This document shows positions 8,575 to 17,508 of a DNA stretch of 64,000 nt, one piece after another. The notes below the pieces were generated by a model that had not been told where the DNA came from, did not search any database, and saw only the letters and a program-made list of their open reading frames with translations. Source of the DNA: Streptomyces sp. NBC_00683 (GTDB lineage Bacteria; Actinomycetota; Actinomycetes; Streptomycetales; Streptomycetaceae); the NCBI RefSeq assembly GCF_036226745.1, contig NZ_CP109013.1, forward strand, positions 3,906,001 through 3,970,000, read 5' to 3'. The position numbers and the translations under genes were made by a program. How positions within the stretch are numbered: position 1 is the stretch's first letter; each line of letters opens with the position of its first letter.

Positions 8575-9852
8575 CTACTCCGCGGCCTCGGCCCGGCGCG
8601 CCTCGTCCGATATCTGTCCGAGGATGCCCTCCGGGTTGCCGTCCGGCTCGACCGCCGAGCCGATCTTCTCCTTGATCGCCTCGCTGGCCGTCGCCCAGGA
8701 CGTCTTGCCGAACGGGTACAGCTGGGAGTTCGGCAGCGCCTCCAGGAACTCGTACAGCGCCTTGTACTTCTCGTCCGCCTCCATCACCTCGGACGCGCTG
8801 CCGGTCACGGGCAGCAGGTCGTACTGGTCGGCGAAGGCCAGCACGTTGTCGTCCGTGTACGCGAAGTCGAGGAACTTGCCTATCTCTTCGCGGTGGCCGT
8901 TCTCCTTGAAGCCCATCATCCAGTCGGCGACGCCCATCGAGCCCTTGGAGGGTCCGTTGACCCCGGGCAGCGGGACCATGCCGACGTCGATGCCCTTCTT
9001 CTCGGCCTCCTGCATCAGCGTCGGGTGGCCGTTGAGCATCCCGACCTGCCCCTTGGTGAAGGCGTCGAAGGCCGTGGCCCGGTCGAGCTTGCCGGGGGCG
9101 ACGGGGCCGGTGAGGCCCTTGCCGACGAGGTTGTTCTTCAGCCACTGGAAGGTGGCGATGTTCTGCGGGGAGTCGATGCTGTACGAACCGACGTCGTCGG
9201 TGTAGCCGCCGCCGCCGCTGAGCATCCACATCATGGTCTCGGCCTGGGACTCCTCGGGGCCGAGCGGCAGGGCGAAGGGGTAGTTCACGTCGCGCTGCTT
9301 GAGCGCGGCGGCGTCGTTCTGGATGTCGTCCCAGGTCTGCGGGGCGTCGATGCCCGCCTTCGCGAACAGCTCCTTGTTGTAGAAGAGCAGCCGGGTGCTG
9401 GCCACGAACGGCAGACCGTACAGCTCTCCGTCGACCCTGCCCGCGTCGCTGAGCGAGGGAAGGAAGTTGGCCGAGGTGCGGATGGCGAGCATCTCGTCGG
9501 CGTTGTACAGCTTGCCCGCGCTGGCGTAGTCGGCGTACGCACCGATCTGCGCGATGTCGGGGGCGTCGCCGGCCTTCACCATGGCGGCGACCTCACGGTC
9601 GACGTCCTTCCACGAGAGGACGTTGACGTCGACCTTGATGCCGGGGTTGGCCTTCTCGAACTTCCCGGCGACGTCGTCCCAGTACTTCTCGGAGCTGTTC
9701 TCCGCGCCCGTGCCGTAGTCGGCCGCGACGAACTTCAGGGTGACATCCCCCGAACCGCTCTCCGTGCCGCAGCCGGACAACGTTGCCGTCATGCCGAGTG
9801 CGGCCACCACCGCGGTCAGACCCACCAAGCGCCGCTGCACAGACCTGTCCAT
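8575..9852 (-). CDS. Extracellular sugar-binding lipoprotein of an ABC importer (family 1), orphan
   Basis: A 425-residue solute-binding protein. The N-terminus MDRSVQRRLVGLTAVVAALG is a type II signal peptide ending in the lipobox LSGC (Cys about residue 28). The mature part has the family-1 pattern of maltose-type binding proteins: ENSSEKYWDDVAGKFEKANP, a hinge near ELYGLPFVASTRLLFYNKEL, and aromatic residues for sugar stacking. No permease genes adjoin it. The MsiK ATPase encoded at 43,442 could energise a matching importer. It is divergent from nagK-nagA across 230 bp that holds a DasR-like site, so an amino-sugar ligand is a reasonable but unproven guess. Confidence 0.88.
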   Translation of the reverse strand: MDRSVQRRLVGLTAVVAALGMTATLSGCGTESGSGDVTLKFVAADYGTGAENSSEKYWDDVAGKFEKANPGIKVDVNVLSWKDVDREVAAMVKAGDAPDIAQIGAYADYASAGKLYNADEMLAIRTSANFLPSLSDAGRVDGELYGLPFVASTRLLFYNKELFAKAGIDAPQTWDDIQNDAAALKQRDVNYPFALPLGPEESQAETMMWMLSGGGGYTDDVGSYSIDSPQNIATFQWLKNNLVGKGLTGPVAPGKLDRATAFDAFTKGQVGMLNGHPTLMQEAEKKGIDVGMVPLPGVNGPSKGSMGVADWMMGFKENGHREEIGKFLDFAYTDDNVLAFADQYDLLPVTGSASEVMEADEKYKALYEFLEALPNSQLYPFGKTSWATASEAIKEKIGSAVEPDGNPEGILGQISDEARRAEAAE

Positions 9853-10038
9853 CCCTCTGGGTTCGCACCGATGACCGATCCGGCGATGAGCCGCGATCCT
9901 GCCTCACGTCCACTGCGGAGGTCTACACCACCGGAGTATCGATTCGGCAATCTATCCGACCCGTCGGGGCCGGCCGGAAGGGGGACGGGCAGGGTGCGCA
10001 CACAGGTCATTTTGTATGGATGGTCAACAAACCACGAT

Positions 10039-10054
10039 AGTGGACTAGACCTTT
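10039..10054 (+). promoter_or_regulatory. Putative DasR-responsive element (dre) upstream of nagK
   Basis: AGTGGACTAGACCTTT matches the dre consensus AGTGGTCTAGACCACT at 13 of 16 positions, including the CTAGACC core, and lies 28 bp before the nagK start. DasR is the GntR-type GlcNAc regulator of Streptomyces and controls nag genes in S. coelicolor. The position also covers the divergent sugar-binding lipoprotein promoter region. Confidence 0.75.
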
Positions 10055-10082
10055 TAGGGGTCGCCGGGCGAAACTGTCTCCC

Positions 10083-11015
10083 GTGAGACACGTCATCGCC
10101 CTCGATGTGGGCGGCACAGGAATGAAGGCCGCACTGGTCGGGGCCGACGGCACCCTGCTCCACGAGGCGCGCCGGGCCACCGGCCGCGAGCGCGGGACCG
10201 ATGCAGTGGTCGAGACCATTCTCGGGTTCGCGGCGGAGCTGCGCGCGCACGGCGAGGAGCGGTTCGGTACGCCCGCCGTCGCCGTCGGGGTCGCCGTGCC
10301 CGGGATCGTCGACGCCGAGCGCGGGATCGCGGTCTACTCCGCCAACCTGGGCTGGCGGGACATGCCGCTGCGGAAACTGCTCGGCGAGCGGCTCGGCGGC
10401 CTGCCCGTCGCGCTCGGTCACGACGTCAGGGCAGGCGGCCTCGCCGAGGGCCGGATCGGCGCGGGCAAGGGCGCGGACCGCTTCCTGTTCGTGCCGCTGG
10501 GCACCGGCATCGCCGGGGCCATCGGCATCGCGGGCACCATCGAGGCGGGCGCCCACGGCTACGCGGGCGAGATCGGCCACATCGTGGTCCGGCCGGACGG
10601 CCCGGACTGCAACTGCGGCCAGCGCGGCTGTCTGGAGACCCTGGCCTCCGCGTCCGCGGTGACCCGGGCCTGGGCCGCCGCGTCCGGGGACCCGGACGCC
10701 GACGCCGCGGACTGCGCGAAAGCGGTGGAGTCGGGCGACCCCGCCGCACAGCGCGTGTGGCAGAACGCCGTCGACGCACTCGCCGCCGGACTGGTCACCG
10801 CGCTGACCCTGCTGGACCCCCGCACGCTCATCATCGGTGGCGGTCTGGCCGAGGCGGGGGAAACCTTGTTCACACCACTGCGTGCGGCTGTCGAGGAACG
10901 CGTCACGTTCCAGAAGCTGCCTCACATCGTCCCGGCGGCCCTCGGGGACACCGCCGGATGCCTGGGCGCAGGGCTGCTCGCCTGGGATCTTCTCTCCACG
11001 GAGGTATCCGCCTGA
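10083..11015 (+). CDS. nagK: ROK-family sugar kinase, probable N-acetylglucosamine kinase
   Basis: A 310-residue ROK kinase. ALDVGGTGMKAALVG is the ATP phosphate-binding loop, GHDVRAGGLAEGRIGAG the catalytic Asp region, and GEIGHIVVRPDGPDCNCGQR with a downstream GCLETLAS the ROK zinc-binding consensus (CNCGQRGCLE). GTG 10083 is the start. The stop overlaps the nagA start by one base (TGATG), implying translational coupling with GlcNAc-6-phosphate deacetylase. That makes GlcNAc the likely substrate, although ROK glucokinases look similar. The dre-like site just upstream supports amino-sugar control. Confidence 0.88.
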   Translation: MRHVIALDVGGTGMKAALVGADGTLLHEARRATGRERGTDAVVETILGFAAELRAHGEERFGTPAVAVGVAVPGIVDAERGIAVYSANLGWRDMPLRKLLGERLGGLPVALGHDVRAGGLAEGRIGAGKGADRFLFVPLGTGIAGAIGIAGTIEAGAHGYAGEIGHIVVRPDGPDCNCGQRGCLETLASASAVTRAWAAASGDPDADAADCAKAVESGDPAAQRVWQNAVDALAAGLVTALTLLDPRTLIIGGGLAEAGETLFTPLRAAVEERVTFQKLPHIVPAALGDTAGCLGAGLLAWDLLSTEVSA

Positions 11016-12169
11016 TGGCCGGACGCGCAGACAGCACAGTTCTCGCAGGTGCCCGGGTGGTGCTTCCCACCGGGACGGTCGAGGACGGCCGGGTGATCGT
11101 CGAGGGCACCCGGATCGCCGGCAGCACGCCGGAGGGCGCCCGGACCGTCGACCTTTCGGGCCACTGGGTGGTCCCCGGTTTCGTCGACATGCACAACCAC
11201 GGCGGCGGCGGCGCGTCCTTCGCCACCGGCACCGCCGAGGACGCCCTCACGGGAGCGCGCACCCACCGCGAACACGGCACCACGACCGTCGTCGCCTCCA
11301 CGGTCACCGGCGACATGGACTTCCTGGCCCGCCAGGCCGGCATGCTCTCCGAGCTGGTGGAACAGGGCGAGCTCGCCGGCATCCACTTCGAGGGGCCCTT
11401 CATCGCACCCTGCCGCAAGGGCGCCCACAGCGAGGAACTGCTCCGCCACCCCGACCCGGCCGAGGTCCGCAAGCTGCTCGACGCGGCACGCGGCACGGCC
11501 AAGATGGTCACCCTCGCCACCGAACTGCCGGGCGGGATCGAATCCGTACGGCTGCTCGCCGAGCACGGGGTCATCGCCGCCATCGGGCACACGGACGCGA
11601 CGTACGAGCAGACCGTCGAGGCGATCGACGCGGGCGCCACCGTCGCCACGCACCTCTTCAACGCGATGCCGGCGCTCGGCCACCGCGCACCGGGTCCGAT
11701 CGCCGCCCTCCTGGAGGACGAGCGGATCACCGTCGAGCTGATCAACGACGGTACGCATCTGCACCCCGCCGCCCTGGAGCTCGCCTACCACCGTGCGGGC
11801 GCCGACCGGGTCGCCCTGATCACGGACGCCATGGACGCGGCAGGCGTCGGCGACGGCCACTACGTGCTCGGCCCGCTCGCCGTCGAGGTCAAGGACGGCG
11901 TCGCACGCCTGGTGGAGGGCGGCTCGATCGCGGGCTCCACGCTGACCCTGGACACGGCGTTCCGCAGGGCCGTCACCGTCGACAGGATCCCCGTCGAGGA
12001 CGTCGTGCGGTCCATCTCCGCCAACCCGGCACGGCTGCTCGGCCTGTACGACAGGGTCGGCTCGCTCGACCCGGGCAAGGACGCCGACCTCGTGGTCCTG
12101 GACGCGGACTTCGCCCTCAAGGGCGTCATGCGCAGGGGCGAGTGGATCGTCGAACCCCCTCTCGGATGA
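11015..12169 (+). CDS. nagA: N-acetylglucosamine-6-phosphate deacetylase
   Basis: A 384-residue amidohydrolase converting GlcNAc-6-P to glucosamine-6-P. VVPGFVDMHNHGGGGASFAT contains the HxH-type metal site (here HNHGG, as in NagA). GIHFEGPFIAP has the metal-binding Glu, IGHTDATYEQ and ATHLFNAMPALGHRAPG the following His ligands, and LITDAMDAAG the catalytic Asp. ATG 11015 is in frame and overlaps the nagK stop; the longer open frame upstream reads through nagK and is not coding. With nagK it forms a two-gene amino-sugar entry operon ending near the hairpin at 12,244. Confidence 0.95.
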   Translation: MAGRADSTVLAGARVVLPTGTVEDGRVIVEGTRIAGSTPEGARTVDLSGHWVVPGFVDMHNHGGGGASFATGTAEDALTGARTHREHGTTTVVASTVTGDMDFLARQAGMLSELVEQGELAGIHFEGPFIAPCRKGAHSEELLRHPDPAEVRKLLDAARGTAKMVTLATELPGGIESVRLLAEHGVIAAIGHTDATYEQTVEAIDAGATVATHLFNAMPALGHRAPGPIAALLEDERITVELINDGTHLHPAALELAYHRAGADRVALITDAMDAAGVGDGHYVLGPLAVEVKDGVARLVEGGSIAGSTLTLDTAFRRAVTVDRIPVEDVVRSISANPARLLGLYDRVGSLDPGKDADLVVLDADFALKGVMRRGEWIVEPPLG

Positions 12170-12243
12170 AGGCGGCCACGAGGACACCCGAGAGGGTTTC
12201 CACGAGGACGTCCTCCTGTTGACGCCCTGTTGAACACGTAACG

Positions 12244-12290
12244 AAGAGACGGCTGTTGCCCCGGAGGTCTGGGACGGCCGCCGTCTCTTT
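12244..12290 (+). terminator. Probable terminator of nagKA
   Basis: AAGAGACGGC (12244-12253) pairs with GCCGTCTCTT (12280-12289) across a 26-nt loop and is followed by a T. The loop is long for an intrinsic terminator, so this could also be a leader structure of the next gene. Confidence 0.55.
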
Positions 12291-12367
12291 GACATGATCG
12301 TCGGGACGGCGCCGCGGAGGAGACGGCGCGCAGGGACGAACGACCAAGGAACCGGGGGCCGGTACAG

Positions 12368-13300
12368 GTGATACTGACCGTCACGCTGAACACGGCACTC
12401 GACCTCACGTCCACCGTCCCCGCCCTCGTCCCGCACACCAGCCACCGCATCGGCGAGATGTCCGAACGCCCGGGCGGCAAGGGCCTCAACGTGGCCCGGG
12501 TGCTCTCCGCGCTGGGGCACGACACGGTGGTCACGGGCTTCGCCGGAGGCACCACCGGAGCCGTCCTGCGCGACCTGCTCGCGGCACTCCCCCACCGCCC
12601 CACCGACGCGCTCGTCACCATCTCCGGGAACACCCGCCGCACCCTCGCCCTGGTCGACCTCTCCACCGGCGACACCACCCAGCTCAACGAACCCGGACCG
12701 CACATAGGCGCCGACGAGTGGACCACCTTCCTGCGGACCTACGGTGAACTGCTCCCAGGAGCGCAGGCGGTCGCCCTCTGCGGCAGCCTGCCGCCCGGCA
12801 TACACGTCGGGGCGTACGCCGAACTGGTCCGCCTCGCCCGCGGCGCCGGCGTCCCCGTCCTCCTGGACACCGGCGGTGAACCGCTGCGCCGCGGCATCGC
12901 GGCCCGGCCCGACCTCATCAAGCCGAACGCCGACGAACTCGCCCAGCTCACCGGCGCACGCGAACCCCTGCGCGCGACGCGTGACGCCCGCCGCCGCGGC
13001 GCGGCCGGGGTCGTCGCGTCACTGGGTGCCGACGGTCTGCTCGCCGTCACCCCCGAGGGCACCTGGCAGGCCGCGCCGCCGTCCGCCGTGCGCGGCAATC
13101 CGACAGGTGCCGGCGACTCCGCCGTGGCCGGACTGCTGTCCGGCCTCGCGGAGGGGCTGAGCTGGCCGGACCGACTGGCGCGGGCGGTCGCGCTGTCGAC
13201 GGCGACCGTACTGGCCCCGGCTGCCGGTGAGTTCGACCGCGCGGCGTACGAGGACCTGCTGCCCCGCGTCACGGTCGAGCGGCACGCGCCCGCCGCCTGA
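12368..13300 (+). CDS. PfkB-family hexose kinase, 1-phosphofructokinase-like
   Basis: A 310-residue ribokinase/PfkB kinase. MILTVTLNTALDLTSTVP is the characteristic FruK/LacC-type start; RPGGKGLNVARVLSALG is the first PfkB signature and GNPTGAGDSAVAGLLSGLA the second, with the catalytic Asp in GAGDS. The subfamily includes 1-phosphofructokinase and tagatose-6-phosphate kinase. No fructose PTS gene adjoins it, so the substrate is open; its place beside nagKA suggests sugar-phosphate metabolism. GTG 12368 follows GGTACAG, a weak ribosome site. Confidence 0.85.
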   Translation: MILTVTLNTALDLTSTVPALVPHTSHRIGEMSERPGGKGLNVARVLSALGHDTVVTGFAGGTTGAVLRDLLAALPHRPTDALVTISGNTRRTLALVDLSTGDTTQLNEPGPHIGADEWTTFLRTYGELLPGAQAVALCGSLPPGIHVGAYAELVRLARGAGVPVLLDTGGEPLRRGIAARPDLIKPNADELAQLTGAREPLRATRDARRRGAAGVVASLGADGLLAVTPEGTWQAAPPSAVRGNPTGAGDSAVAGLLSGLAEGLSWPDRLARAVALSTATVLAPAAGEFDRAAYEDLLPRVTVERHAPAA

Positions 13301-13325
13301 ACCCTGAACCACCCGGAAAACACCG

Positions 13326-13356
13326 CGTCCCGGCTCGCTGGGCGATGGCCGGGACG
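13326..13356 (+). terminator. Hairpin between convergent genes
   Basis: CGTCCCGGC (13326-13334) and GCCGGGACG (13348-13356) form a 9-bp stem with a 13-nt loop midway between two convergent genes. It could serve both directions. Confidence 0.55.
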
Positions 13357-13378
13357 GTGGTGGTTCTGTTGGACGGGC

Positions 13379-14374
13379 CTACTTGATGTGACCCGACTTC
13401 AGCGACAGCTGGTCGAGGTTGGCATCGCACTGGTCGCCCTCACGGCACGACAGCATGAGCGTGTTCGACCCCTTGTTGAGCTGCACCCACGCGTACGTGG
13501 TCGTCCAGCCCTTCTCCAGGTCGCCCTCCGCCGCCTTCGCGAAGTTCTTCATGTTGATGGAGCGGGGCTGCTCGGCGTTGACCGTGAGCGAGGTCTTGGC
13601 GTCCTTGCCCGGCACCCCGTACGTCACGTAGAGCGTGTACGCGCCGCTCTCGGGCACATCGACCGTCCAGGTGGCCGACCGGCCGACCTCGTTGAGGCTG
13701 ATGTACTGGCCGTTCGCACCCTTGGCGCCCTTGACCGTGTTGTCCAGGGCGGCCGTCCCGCCGAGGGACAGCGTCGCCGCGTCCTGCTTGGGCAGCTCGA
13801 CGGGCTCCTGCGAAGGCTTCGCGGAGTCCTCGGTCTTCGGGGACTCCTCGACCTCACCGGCCGGACCCGCCGACGTACCGGCCTCGTCCTTCTTGTCGTC
13901 GTCGCCCGTCATCAGGGCGGCGCCGATGCCGATGAGCACGACCGCGACCACGGCGACCGCCGCGATCAGCAGCGCCTTGGTGTTGGGGCCGCCCCGGCCC
14001 GGACCCGAGCCCCGGCCACCGCCGTGCGGCGGGACCTGCGAGGAGCCCGCACCCCCCGGATAGGTCTCGGGGGCCGCGTACTGCGCGTTCGGCTGCCCGT
14101 ACTGCTGCGGAGGCTGCTGCCCGTACTGCGGCGGGGCCTGCTGGCCGTACGCCTGCTGCGGCGGAACCTGCCCGTACTGGCGCTCGCCGACGGTCCGCAC
14201 CTGGTTGTACGAGGTTCTGGGCACGCCGGGCTGTGCGGCCGGTCCGGGGTAGCCGTAACCACCCTGACCACCCTGTCCGGGCGGCTGGGCACCTGCCGCG
14301 CGCCCGTCCTCGTACAGATAGCCGAACGGATCGTCGTCCTCGGGCTTGCTCGCGCCGTTGTTCCCGGCCGTCAT
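13379..14374 (-). CDS. Membrane-anchored protein with C-terminal carbohydrate-binding-module-like domain
   Basis: A 331-residue protein in three parts. The N-terminal cytoplasmic region (about 1-125) is rich in Pro, Gln, Tyr and Gly with repeated QQPPQQYGQ-type units. One transmembrane helix follows (KALLIAAVAVVAVVLIGIGAA, about 135-155), then an acidic linker. The extracellular domain has the beta-sandwich pattern of CBM6/35-like modules (ATWTVDVPESGAYTLYVTYG, then NTLMLSCREGDQCDANLDQL). It may bind cell-surface or substrate glycans. ATG 14374 has AGGAG ten bases upstream. It is divergent from nothing close and convergent with the PfkB kinase. Confidence 0.75.
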   Translation of the reverse strand: MTAGNNGASKPEDDDPFGYLYEDGRAAGAQPPGQGGQGGYGYPGPAAQPGVPRTSYNQVRTVGERQYGQVPPQQAYGQQAPPQYGQQPPQQYGQPNAQYAAPETYPGGAGSSQVPPHGGGRGSGPGRGGPNTKALLIAAVAVVAVVLIGIGAALMTGDDDKKDEAGTSAGPAGEVEESPKTEDSAKPSQEPVELPKQDAATLSLGGTAALDNTVKGAKGANGQYISLNEVGRSATWTVDVPESGAYTLYVTYGVPGKDAKTSLTVNAEQPRSINMKNFAKAAEGDLEKGWTTTYAWVQLNKGSNTLMLSCREGDQCDANLDQLSLKSGHIK

Positions 14375-14507
14375 CCCTGGGTCACTCCTCACCATGTCGC
14401 CAGCCGTCGCCGACCGGCCGAGCCTACCCCGAACGGAGCACGCGCCGAATTGCCCTCGACCGACCGGGAAACCGGGGCGGGGTAAGGGGACTGCCGGGGC
14501 GTGAACG

Positions 14508-16163
14508 TCAGCCGGCTCGGCGGTGAACCTTCGATCGGGACCGCTTTTCCACATACATCCGCTGGTCGGCGGAGCGCAGGACCTCTTCCACGGTCATGCC
14601 GCACTCGGCCCAGCCGATACCGAAACTCGCCCCGACCCTGACTGCCCGGCCGTCCACCCGGATGGGCGGAATGATGGCGTTACGCAAGCGTACGGCCAGA
14701 TCTGCGGCATCTGCAGCCCCCAGACCGTCCGCGAGGACGACGAATTCGTCACCCCCGAGCCGGGCGACCGTGTCCCCGTCCCGTACGCAGGTGGTGAGCC
14801 GCCGTGCCACCTCGATGAGAACCGCGTCACCCGTGTGATGTCCGAAACGGTCGTTGATCGACTTGAAGCCGTCGAGGTCGCAGAAGAGCACCGCGAGGCC
14901 CTTCGCCCCGTCGTCGCGCTCCATGTCGGGCGCCACCGTGTGCACGTGGTGGTCGTACGGGCCGCCGCCGACGGCCACATCGCCCTCGTACCCGTCGGGG
15001 CGGTAGCCGTGCGTACGGGAGGACTCGACGTCCCCGTACGCCGCGTCCAGTGCCTCGATCGCGGTCGACGCGACCGAGTGGGGCCTCTCACAGAGCCGGG
15101 CACTCAGCCGGGAGCGCAGCTCGGCACTGTTGGGCAGGCCGGTGAGGGCGTCGTGCGAGGCGCGGTGCGCGAGATTCAGCTCGTTGCGCTTGCGCTCCTC
15201 GATGTCCTCGACGTGGGTGAGCAGGAAGCGCGGGCCGTCGGCGGTGTCGGCGACGACCGAGTTGCGCAGCGAGACCCAGAGGTAGGTGCCGTCCCTGCGG
15301 CTGAGCCGCAGCTCCGCGCGCCCGCCCTCGGCGGAGGTCCGCAGAAGGGTGCCTATGTCCTCGGGGTGGACGAGGTCGGCGAAGGAGTAGCGGCGCAGTA
15401 CGGAGGCGGGGCGGCCCAGGAGACGGCAGAGCGCGTCGTTGGTGCGCAGCAGCCTGCCGTGCTGGTCGCCGCCCATCTCGGCGATGGCCATGCCGCTCGG
15501 GGCGTACTCGAACGCCTGGCGGAAGGATTCCTCGCTGGCCCGCAGTGCCTGCTGTTCCCGTTCGAGCCTGACCAGGGCACGCTGCATGTTTGCTCGGAGC
15601 CGGGCGTTGCTGATCGCAATGGCGGCCTGGGACGCGTACATCTGGAGGGCCTCACGGCCCCAGGCCCCGGGCCGGCGGCCGTTGCGGGGCCGGTCGACGG
15701 AGATGACGCCCAGGAGGTCCAGTCCACCGCCGGAGGCGTACATGGGTGCGTAGAGGCGGTCCAGGGGATGCCACTCGTCCTCGAAGCGGGGCTCGGGGCC
15801 CTCGGTGTGCCACTGCGGTACGTCGTCGTCGAGGAGGACCCAGCCCTCGGTGTGCGGTATGAACCGGAGCCCGTCCCAGGCCTCGCCCATGGACAGCCTG
15901 CGTTCCCAGGACTCCCGGGAGCCGACACGGCCGGTGATCAGGGCTTCCGCGGCGGCGTTGCCGGCGAAGGCGGCAACGACGAGGTCACCGTCGGGCCGGA
16001 CGAGGTTCACACAGCCCAGTTCGTAGCCGAGGCCGGCGACGATGCCGTCGGCCACGGTCTGCAGCGTGTCCGCCAGACTCCGCGCCGTATTGAGATCAGC
16101 GACGGCCTGGTGCAGCTGCCGCATGGTCGCAAGGCGGACGTACGGCTCCGACTCGGCCTCCAT
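14508..16163 (-). CDS. cdgB: GAF-PAS-GGDEF diguanylate cyclase CdgB
   Basis: A 551-residue signalling protein. A GAF domain (about 20-165, LADTLQTVADGIVAGLGYEL) is followed by a short coiled coil (RALVRLEREQQALRASEESF), a PAS/PAC domain (about 215-330, SFRQAFEYAPSGMAIAEM) and a GGDEF domain (about 340-545). The active-site motif RLGGDEFVVLADG is intact, and RDGD five residues upstream is a standard RxxD inhibitory site. It should therefore make c-di-GMP with product inhibition. Order and neighbourhood match S. coelicolor CdgB (SCO4281 as I recall), a BldD target controlling aerial development. ATG 16163 is preceded by GGGGAG at good spacing. Confidence 0.88.
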   Translation of the reverse strand: MEAESEPYVRLATMRQLHQAVADLNTARSLADTLQTVADGIVAGLGYELGCVNLVRPDGDLVVAAFAGNAAAEALITGRVGSRESWERRLSMGEAWDGLRFIPHTEGWVLLDDDVPQWHTEGPEPRFEDEWHPLDRLYAPMYASGGGLDLLGVISVDRPRNGRRPGAWGREALQMYASQAAIAISNARLRANMQRALVRLEREQQALRASEESFRQAFEYAPSGMAIAEMGGDQHGRLLRTNDALCRLLGRPASVLRRYSFADLVHPEDIGTLLRTSAEGGRAELRLSRRDGTYLWVSLRNSVVADTADGPRFLLTHVEDIEERKRNELNLAHRASHDALTGLPNSAELRSRLSARLCERPHSVASTAIEALDAAYGDVESSRTHGYRPDGYEGDVAVGGGPYDHHVHTVAPDMERDDGAKGLAVLFCDLDGFKSINDRFGHHTGDAVLIEVARRLTTCVRDGDTVARLGGDEFVVLADGLGAADAADLAVRLRNAIIPPIRVDGRAVRVGASFGIGWAECGMTVEEVLRSADQRMYVEKRSRSKVHRRAG

Positions 16164-16478
16164 TGCTCGCACTCCCCGAGACCTCGACAGCAACTCCAGG
16201 TTTCATATCGACGTACTTGTTGCAGTGTCACGGCCACTGAATCACAGTGAGCTGTGCACCCGGTACACAGGGTCAACAAATATTGCTCTCTGTGACTCAA
16301 GTCACAACAGAATGATAAAAGGACCACGATCGCACTCCCGGGGGCTCCTGTCCCTTCCTGAACGCAAATCCACGGCGTCGCCGGCGACGCGCGGACCTGG
16401 AACGGTCCGGTGGTCCGGGAGTCCTAGGACCCGGCTGGTCCCCTGGACCGATGCGACCGCGCACCGTACGGCACTAGC
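16164..16478. promoter_or_regulatory. Divergent intergenic region with a perfect palindrome at 16291-16306
   Basis: This 315-bp region separates cdgB from the divergent flavin-reductase gene and is clearly richer in A/T around 16,200-16,320. TGTGAC-TCAA-GTCACA (16291-16306) is a perfect 6-bp inverted repeat, a typical dimeric repressor site. CdgB is controlled by BldD in S. coelicolor, but the spacing here does not fit the BldD consensus exactly, so the binding protein is not named. No gene is seen in it. Confidence 0.5.
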
Positions 16479-17051
16479 GTGCCGGATGTGCTGCAGAAGA
16501 CTCCCCCCGCCCCGCGCTCCGAAGCCGTCCCCCATGCTGAGGGGGTGAGCAACGACGAATTCCGCGCCGCCCTGGCCCGACTGGCCGCCGGTGTGGTGCT
16601 GATCACCGCCCAGGAACCGCCGCTCGACGAACACGGCCGCGGCGAGGACGTGGGGATGACGGCGACCGCCTTCGTCTCGGTCTCGCTGGATCCGCCGCTG
16701 GTGATGGTGAGCCTGCGCAACGACTCGCGGATGGACGACCTGTTGGCCGAGCAGCCGCTGTGGGCGGTGTCGGTGCTCGCGGAGAGCCAGCGGCAGATCG
16801 CCGGCCGGTTCGCCATGAAGGGCCGGATCAGCGACCGGCTGCTGTTCGCGGACGTCCCGTACGTGCGGGGAGAGGTGACGGGTGCGCCCCTGGTCGAAGG
16901 ATCGCTCGCGACGCTGGAGTGCCGTACGGAACAGCGGGTCCTGGCAGGCGACCACACGCTCGTGATCGGCCGGGTGCTCACCGCCGGACTGCCGAACACG
17001 GACGGCGAACCGCTCGCGTACTTCAAGGGCCGCTACCGCCGACTGGGCTGA
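16479..17051 (+). CDS. Flavin reductase-like (FMN-binding split-barrel) protein
   Basis: A 190-residue protein with the flavin-reductase-like fold: FRAALARLAAGVVLITA at the start, then GMTATAFVSVSLDPPLVMVSLR, the FMN-phosphate-binding block of the DIM6/NtaB/HpaC family. It probably reduces FMN or FAD with NAD(P)H to serve a monooxygenase; no partner oxygenase is adjacent. The C-terminal half has the GDHTLVIGRVL strand typical of the family. GTG 16479 is the start, transcribed away from cdgB. Confidence 0.85.
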   Translation: MPDVLQKTPPAPRSEAVPHAEGVSNDEFRAALARLAAGVVLITAQEPPLDEHGRGEDVGMTATAFVSVSLDPPLVMVSLRNDSRMDDLLAEQPLWAVSVLAESQRQIAGRFAMKGRISDRLLFADVPYVRGEVTGAPLVEGSLATLECRTEQRVLAGDHTLVIGRVLTAGLPNTDGEPLAYFKGRYRRLG

Positions 17052-17073
17052 CCGGCGCGGCGGGACGCGGCCG

Positions 17074-17508
17074 TCACCAGTCGCGGCCGGAGCGGCCCCG
17101 TTTCGTGTCGCCACGCTGCTTCTTCTCGCGCAGCCGGCGCTCGTTGATGCCCCGCGGGATCTTCTTCTTGAGGCGCGGCCTCGGCGGCGGCGCCGTGGCC
17201 TCCGCCAGGAGCGCGGCGAGCCTCACGGCGGCCGTCTCGCGGTTGCGCCACTGGGAGCGGTGCTCGGAGGCGCGTACCGCCACGACCCCGCCCACCAGCT
17301 TGCCGGCCAGCCGTTCCAGCGCCCGCGCCTTCCACACCTCGGGAAGCGCCTCGGTCGCCGCGAGGTCGAAGCGGAGCTCCACCTGCGTGTCGCTGGTGTT
17401 GACGTGCTGCCCGCCGGGCCCCGAGGACCGCGAGAAACGCCACATGAGCTCGGCCTCCGGCAGGGAGACCGAACCGCGGATGACATAGGGCCCGGACATG
17501 ACACCCAT
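17074..17508 (-). CDS. arfB: Peptidyl-tRNA hydrolase ArfB-type (GGQ domain ribosome rescue factor)
   Basis: A 144-residue protein with a single class I release-factor catalytic domain: SRSSGPGGQHVNTSDTQVEL carries the GGQ motif. A basic C-terminal tail follows (RLKKKIPRGINERRLREKKQ and a further basic RGDTKRGRSGRDW), which in ArfB/YaeJ enters the empty mRNA channel of stalled ribosomes. Length and tail match ArfB rather than RF1/RF2. The start may be ATG 17508 or 17499. It is convergent with the flavin-reductase gene, 22 bp apart, and divergent from terD. Confidence 0.92.
   Translation of the reverse strand: MGVMSGPYVIRGSVSLPEAELMWRFSRSSGPGGQHVNTSDTQVELRFDLAATEALPEVWKARALERLAGKLVGGVVAVRASEHRSQWRNRETAAVRLAALLAEATAPPPRPRLKKKIPRGINERRLREKKQRGDTKRGRSGRDW

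Noticed and set aside
14508..16163. EAL phosphodiesterase domain in CdgB
   Set aside because: The protein ends shortly after the GGDEF domain; no EAL or HD-GYP sequence follows.
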